Source of the DNA: Verrucomicrobiales bacterium
GTDB taxonomy: Bacteria; Verrucomicrobiota; Verrucomicrobiia; Limisphaerales; UBA1096
DNA length: 15,246 bases
Assembly: GCA_011523195.1 (NCBI GenBank)
Contig: WTHH01000538.1
Location: forward strand, 1-15,246
Reading direction: 5' to 3'
The notes beneath the pieces were generated by a model, which saw nothing but the letters and a program-made list of their open reading frames with translations, made no database searches and was not told where the DNA came from. Shown piece by piece: positions 12,598 through 15,246 of the stretch. The position numbers and the translations under genes were made by a program. Numbering within the stretch: the stretch's first letter is position 1; every line of letters begins with the position of its first letter.

Positions 12598-14844
12598 ATG
12601 AAAAAAACAACACTCCTCCTCCTGTCGCTGCTTTTCTGTACGCTGCACCTGAATGCCCAGCCCAAGCTCGACACAACACCTCTCACCCTCGAGGGCGACA
12701 TCGCATCGCACCTCGTCGCCGGGGTGGATCAATTCCTCCTCGATGAACTGGCCGCATCCGTGGCCAAGCGGCCGGCATACTGGGATCGCGATTTTAGCTC
12801 TCATGAAGCTTACGTGAAATCGGTCGAGCCAAACCGCAAACGCCTGGCCCACATCCTCGGCCTGCGCGACGCACGAACCGTCTTCGACGGCCTGCAACTG
12901 GACGGCACCACCGCCACTTCATCGCTCGTGGGTCAAACCGACCGCATCACCATTCATGCCGTCAGTTGGCCTGCGTTTCGAGATGTCACCGGCACCGGCC
13001 TGTTGCTTGAACCACGCGGGCGCGATGTAGTGGCCAACGTGGTGGCCATTCCCGATTCCGGCCAAATTCCAGAGCAAATCGCCGGATTATCGCTTGGCCT
13101 GTCTCCTGAACTGCAGTACGCGCGGCGCCTGGCCGAAAGCGGTTGCAGGGTGGTCGTGCCGATGTTGATCGATCGTCAGGAAAAGATCAGCCGTCTCACT
13201 CGACGCGAATTTCTCTACCGCTCCGCCTTCGAACTGGGCCGCCAACTGGTCGGGTACGAGATCCAAAAAACCCTCGCCGTGGTCGATTGGTACAAGAAAA
13301 GTTGGCCCGCCAAACCGGTTGGTGTAATCGGCTGGGGCGAGGGTGGTTTGATCACCCAATACGCTGCCGCCGTGGATACCCGCATCGATGCCGCCTGTGT
13401 CAGCGGCTACTTCGATTCCCGACAAAACATTTGGCAGGAACCGATAGACCGAAATGTATTTGGTTTGCTCGAGCAATTCGGGGATGCCGAGTTGGTCTCA
13501 CTCATCGCACCCCGACCATTCATCGTGGACGCCGCTCGCGGGCCGGAGGCCACCATCCCGGGTGGGCGTGGTGCCCCGTCACGTGTCGTGACTCCTGCGC
13601 TTGGTTCCGTCAAAGAGGAACTGGCACGCGCCGAGCGGCTTATCGAAAAGCTCGAACCGCCGGCCAAGCTGCGACTGGTTGAGGGTGGACAAAAACCGTT
13701 GACCGGCCAGGCGCTTGGCCAATTTCTCAAGTCGCTTGCTGCAGACACAGCGCTTGGCCAAGCGGGAGAAAACAACATCACGCACCTCCGGAAAAAATTC
13801 GATGCAGCCCCGCGCCACGCGGCGCAGTTTCATGAGATTGACCGTCACACACAGTGGCTGCTCAGCGAGAGCCCGTTCGTGCGAAAGCAATTCTACAAAC
13901 CGGACACGTCTTCCGTAGCCAAGTTTGAGGCGTCGAACGAAAAATATCGCACACAGTTTTACGACGATGTGATCGGTCGCTTCGATCGCAAACGACTGCC
14001 GCTCAATGCGCGTAGCCGAAAAATCTACGACACAGAAAAATGGGTGGGCCACGAAGTAGTCCTCGATGTTTTCCAAAACGTCATTGCCTACGGAATACTG
14101 CTCCTGCCGCGTGACTTGAAGGCCGATGAAAAGCGCCCGGTCGTCGTTTGCCAACATGGACTGGAGGGACGGCCACAGGACATCATCCAGGGCGACCACC
14201 GCGCCTACCACGACTTTGCGGCCAAGCTCGCCGAACGTGGTTTTATCACCTTTTCACCACAGAATTTGTACATATTCACCGACCGTTTTCGCACCCTGCA
14301 GCGGAAGGCCAATCCGCTCAAAAAGACCCTGTTTTCAGTGATAATACCGCAACATCAGCAAATTGTGGACTGGCTGAAAACCCTGTCGTATGTGGACAAA
14401 AAACGCATCGCCTTCTACGGCCTGAGCTACGGCGGGAAAACCGCGATGCGCGTGCCGCCTGTCGTCACCGACTACTGCCTCTCCATTTGCTCAGCCGACT
14501 TCAACGAGTGGGTGGACAAGAACGCCTCAACACGCAACCCGCACAGCTACGTCAACAGCGGTGAGTACGAAATCTTCGAGTGGGATCTTGGCAGTACATT
14601 CAACTACGCGGAGATGGCGGGACTGATCGCGCCGCGTCCGTTCATGGTCGAGCGCGGTCACTATGACGGCGTTGCCTCCGATGAAACCGTCGGTTGGGAA
14701 TTCGCAAAGGTAAGATTCCTGTACCAAGGGAAACTGAAACTGAAGGATCGCTGTGAGATCGAATGGTTTGACGGACCACACACTATCAACGGTAAGGGAA
14801 CGTACGAATTTTTACATCGTCATTTGAACTGGCCAAAGCGCTGA
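12598..14844 (+). CDS. Exported tandem alpha/beta-hydrolase (dienelactone hydrolase/acetyl esterase-like)
   Basis: The 748-residue protein begins with a signal peptide (MKKTTLLLLSLLFCTLHLNA-Q), so it is exported; ATG 12598 is chosen over an upstream GTG at 12532 for that reason. Two alpha/beta-hydrolase-like halves can be seen. The C-terminal half has a full triad candidate: Ser610 in G-L-S-Y-G, Asp690 after APRPFMVERGHY, and His728 in DGPH. The N-terminal half has the same layout (VGVIGWGEGG, then LIAPRPFIVDAARG). Its nucleophile position is Gly247 in G-W-G-E-G and the final His region reads VEGGQKP, so it appears catalytically dead. The reaction is probably ester hydrolysis on carbohydrate or another environmental substrate; this is inference. 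The inter-domain linker (about 365-395) holds two palindrome-encoded peptides, ALGQF and ALGQA. It begins 53 bp after pgpA. Confidence 0.82.
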   Translation: MKKTTLLLLSLLFCTLHLNAQPKLDTTPLTLEGDIASHLVAGVDQFLLDELAASVAKRPAYWDRDFSSHEAYVKSVEPNRKRLAHILGLRDARTVFDGLQLDGTTATSSLVGQTDRITIHAVSWPAFRDVTGTGLLLEPRGRDVVANVVAIPDSGQIPEQIAGLSLGLSPELQYARRLAESGCRVVVPMLIDRQEKISRLTRREFLYRSAFELGRQLVGYEIQKTLAVVDWYKKSWPAKPVGVIGWGEGGLITQYAAAVDTRIDAACVSGYFDSRQNIWQEPIDRNVFGLLEQFGDAELVSLIAPRPFIVDAARGPEATIPGGRGAPSRVVTPALGSVKEELARAERLIEKLEPPAKLRLVEGGQKPLTGQALGQFLKSLAADTALGQAGENNITHLRKKFDAAPRHAAQFHEIDRHTQWLLSESPFVRKQFYKPDTSSVAKFEASNEKYRTQFYDDVIGRFDRKRLPLNARSRKIYDTEKWVGHEVVLDVFQNVIAYGILLLPRDLKADEKRPVVVCQHGLEGRPQDIIQGDHRAYHDFAAKLAERGFITFSPQNLYIFTDRFRTLQRKANPLKKTLFSVIIPQHQQIVDWLKTLSYVDKKRIAFYGLSYGGKTAMRVPPVVTDYCLSICSADFNEWVDKNASTRNPHSYVNSGEYEIFEWDLGSTFNYAEMAGLIAPRPFMVERGHYDGVASDETVGWEFAKVRFLYQGKLKLKDRCEIEWFDGPHTINGKGTYEFLHRHLNWPKR
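13751..13764. repeat. Iterated palindrome, extended 14-mer CGCTTGGCCAAGCG, copy 13
   Basis: Inside the hydrolase gene, read as A-L-G-Q-A in the linker between the two hydrolase halves. A core-only copy (13715-13722, A-L-G-Q-F) lies 39 bp upstream in the same frame. Confidence 0.9.
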
Positions 14845-14933
14845 TTTAATTGTTCAAAAACCCAATGCAAAAAAATGGTTTTTTTAAAAAAATCGGTTGT
14901 CAAAAAATTTTTTGCGAGTAGTGTCACCTTCCC
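14845..14933. promoter_or_regulatory. A-tract-rich, probably curved promoter region of the H1-like gene
   Basis: This is the most AT-rich part of the window. It has A5 at 14856-14860, A7 at 14869-14875, T7-A7 at 14879-14892 and the palindrome CAAAAAATTTTTTG at 14901-14914. Such tracts can bend DNA or act as UP elements. A possible sigma-70-type promoter is TTGTCA (14897-14902) with a poor -10 TAGTGT (14919-14924) after 16 bp, which would start RNA near 14931. The A7-TGG-T7 hairpin could alternatively help end hydrolase transcription. Confidence 0.35.
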
Positions 14934-15012
14934 AAGAAGCAAACTCTACGCGTAGAGTACTTCTTAGTACCATTAGGTTTCACCTTTGGTAAGACTTCCA
15001 ACGAGGTTGGAA
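14934..15012 (+). promoter_or_regulatory. Structured 5' leader: three consecutive hairpins before the H1-like gene
   Basis: Three stem-loops stand almost end to end. Hairpin 1 (14934-14965) has AAGAAG pairing with CTTCTT, an internal CAA/A loop, then ACTCTA-CGCG-TAGAGT. Hairpin 2 (14968-14991) has TACCA with TGGTA outside and AGGT-TTC-ACCT inside. Hairpin 3 (14996-15012) is TTCCAAC-GAG-GTTGGAA. Two segments can pair with the downstream Shine-Dalgarno: TGTCACCT (14922-14929) matches AGGTGACA (15029-15036) over 8 bp, and TCACCT (14980-14985) matches AGGTGA. This arrangement allows alternative folds that expose or hide the ribosome site. No known riboswitch class is recognised. Confidence 0.55.
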
Positions 15013-15025
15013 TGTTTCCAGAGTG

Positions 15026-15034
15026 AGGAGGTGA
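15026..15034 (+). promoter_or_regulatory. Perfect Shine-Dalgarno of the H1-like gene
   Basis: AGGAGGTGA is a full 9-nt complement to the usual 3' end of bacterial 16S rRNA, placed 10 nt before ATG 15045. No other gene in the window has a comparable ribosome binding site. Confidence 0.85.
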
Positions 15035-15044
15035 CATAGAACAA

Positions 15045-15246
15045 ATGGCCGCAAAAAAGAAAGCTAAGAAAAAAGCCGCTAAGAAAGCACCTGCCAAAAA
15101 GAAGGCGGTGAAGAAGGCTGCTAAGAAAAAAGCACCTGCCAAGAAAAAGGCGGTGAAGAAGAAGGCTGCCAAGAAAGCACCTGCCAAGAAAAAGGCGGTG
15201 AAGAAGGCTGCTAAGAAAAAAGCACCTGCCAAGAAAAAGGCGGTGA
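15045..15246 (+). CDS. Histone H1-like lysine/alanine/proline repeat protein (3' end beyond window)
   Basis: The frame is open from ATG 15045 to the window end (67 codons, no stop). After MAAKKKA the protein is four tandem 15-residue units, at residues 8-22, 23-37, 38-52 and 53-67. Two forms alternate: KKKAAKKAPAKKKAV and KKAAKKKAPAKKKAV. Composition is almost only Lys, Ala, Pro and Val, like the C-terminal tail of eukaryotic histone H1 and the H1-like proteins of Chlamydia and other bacteria. Such tails bind DNA non-specifically and compact it. A nucleoid role is inferred. The perfect Shine-Dalgarno supports the start and suggests high translation. Total length and any further domain are unknown because the gene is cut. 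Confidence 0.82.
   Translation, partial: MAAKKKAKKKAAKKAPAKKKAVKKAAKKKAPAKKKAVKKKAAKKAPAKKKAVKKAAKKKAPAKKKAV
15066..15245 (+). repeat. 45-bp coding tandem repeat, four units (90-bp dimer)
   Basis: Units lie at 15066-15110, 15111-15155, 15156-15200 and 15201-15245. The second and fourth appear identical in DNA. The first and third encode the same peptide with several synonymous differences. The array continues to the window edge. Confidence 0.85.

Noticed and set aside
975..13764. Interpretation of the palindrome as the known HIP1 element
   Set aside because: HIP1 is GCGATCGC and the sequence here is CTTGGCCAAG. Only the idea of an iterated palindrome is shared.
14924..15232. Reverse frame with Phe/Leu/Ala repeats resembling a membrane protein
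   Set aside because: It is the complement of AAG/GCC-rich codons of the H1-like gene. The forward frame has a perfect Shine-Dalgarno and a family-like composition.
15066..15245. Possible CRISPR or other non-coding array
   Set aside because: Units are contiguous 45-bp coding repeats without unique spacers and stay in frame.
1..15246. tRNA, rRNA, insertion sequences, phage or plasmid genes
   Set aside because: None was recognised; genes are tightly packed and the gaps hold only the motifs described.

Overview
The window looks like a stretch of chromosome from a bacterium of the PVC group, most likely a Verrucomicrobiota member. This is inferred from a secreted formylglycine sulfatase, a large secreted alpha/beta-hydrolase, a bacterial deoxyhypusine-synthase homologue, a lysine/alanine/proline-repeat histone-H1-like protein, and mostly weak or absent Shine-Dalgarno sequences. 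No rRNA, tRNA, transposase, integrase, phage gene or CRISPR array was seen. Most genes are housekeeping or metabolic.

Layout: the 3' part of sppA (signal peptide peptidase) ends at a GC-rich terminator that probably works in both directions. A reverse-strand sulfatase (1065-2639) is divergent from a GntP-family permease (2846-4405). Forward genes argA (N-acetylglutamate synthase) and a YkuD-type L,D-transpeptidase overlap by ATGA. A reverse-strand hydroxypyruvate-reductase-like dehydrogenase (6300-7268) overlaps the transpeptidase tail to tail. It is divergent from a deoxyhypusine-synthase-like gene, which is joined by TAATG to a GT4 glycosyltransferase. Next come rimO, pgsA and pgpA. rimO modifies ribosomal protein S12. 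PgsA and PgpA catalyse consecutive steps of phosphatidylglycerol synthesis and are 1 nt apart. A 748-residue exported tandem alpha/beta-hydrolase follows, and then a structured leader ahead of an H1-like gene that runs off the window.

The most striking signal is not a gene. The perfect palindrome CTTGGCCAAG occurs 13 times in 15.2 kb, where about 0.015 would be expected by chance. Its 8-bp core TTGGCCAA occurs 22 times, where about 0.2 would be expected. Four copies extend to the 14-mer CGCTTGGCCAAGCG. Seven of the 13 lie in the roughly 6% of the window that is intergenic. The rest are read through as Leu-Gly-Gln or Leu-Ala-Lys at tolerant protein sites. It resembles in concept the HIP1 palindrome of cyanobacteria or DNA-uptake sequences, but is a different sequence.

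The second notable signal is the leader before the H1-like gene. It has three consecutive hairpins, two anti-Shine-Dalgarno segments and a perfect 9-nt Shine-Dalgarno, the only strong one in the window.
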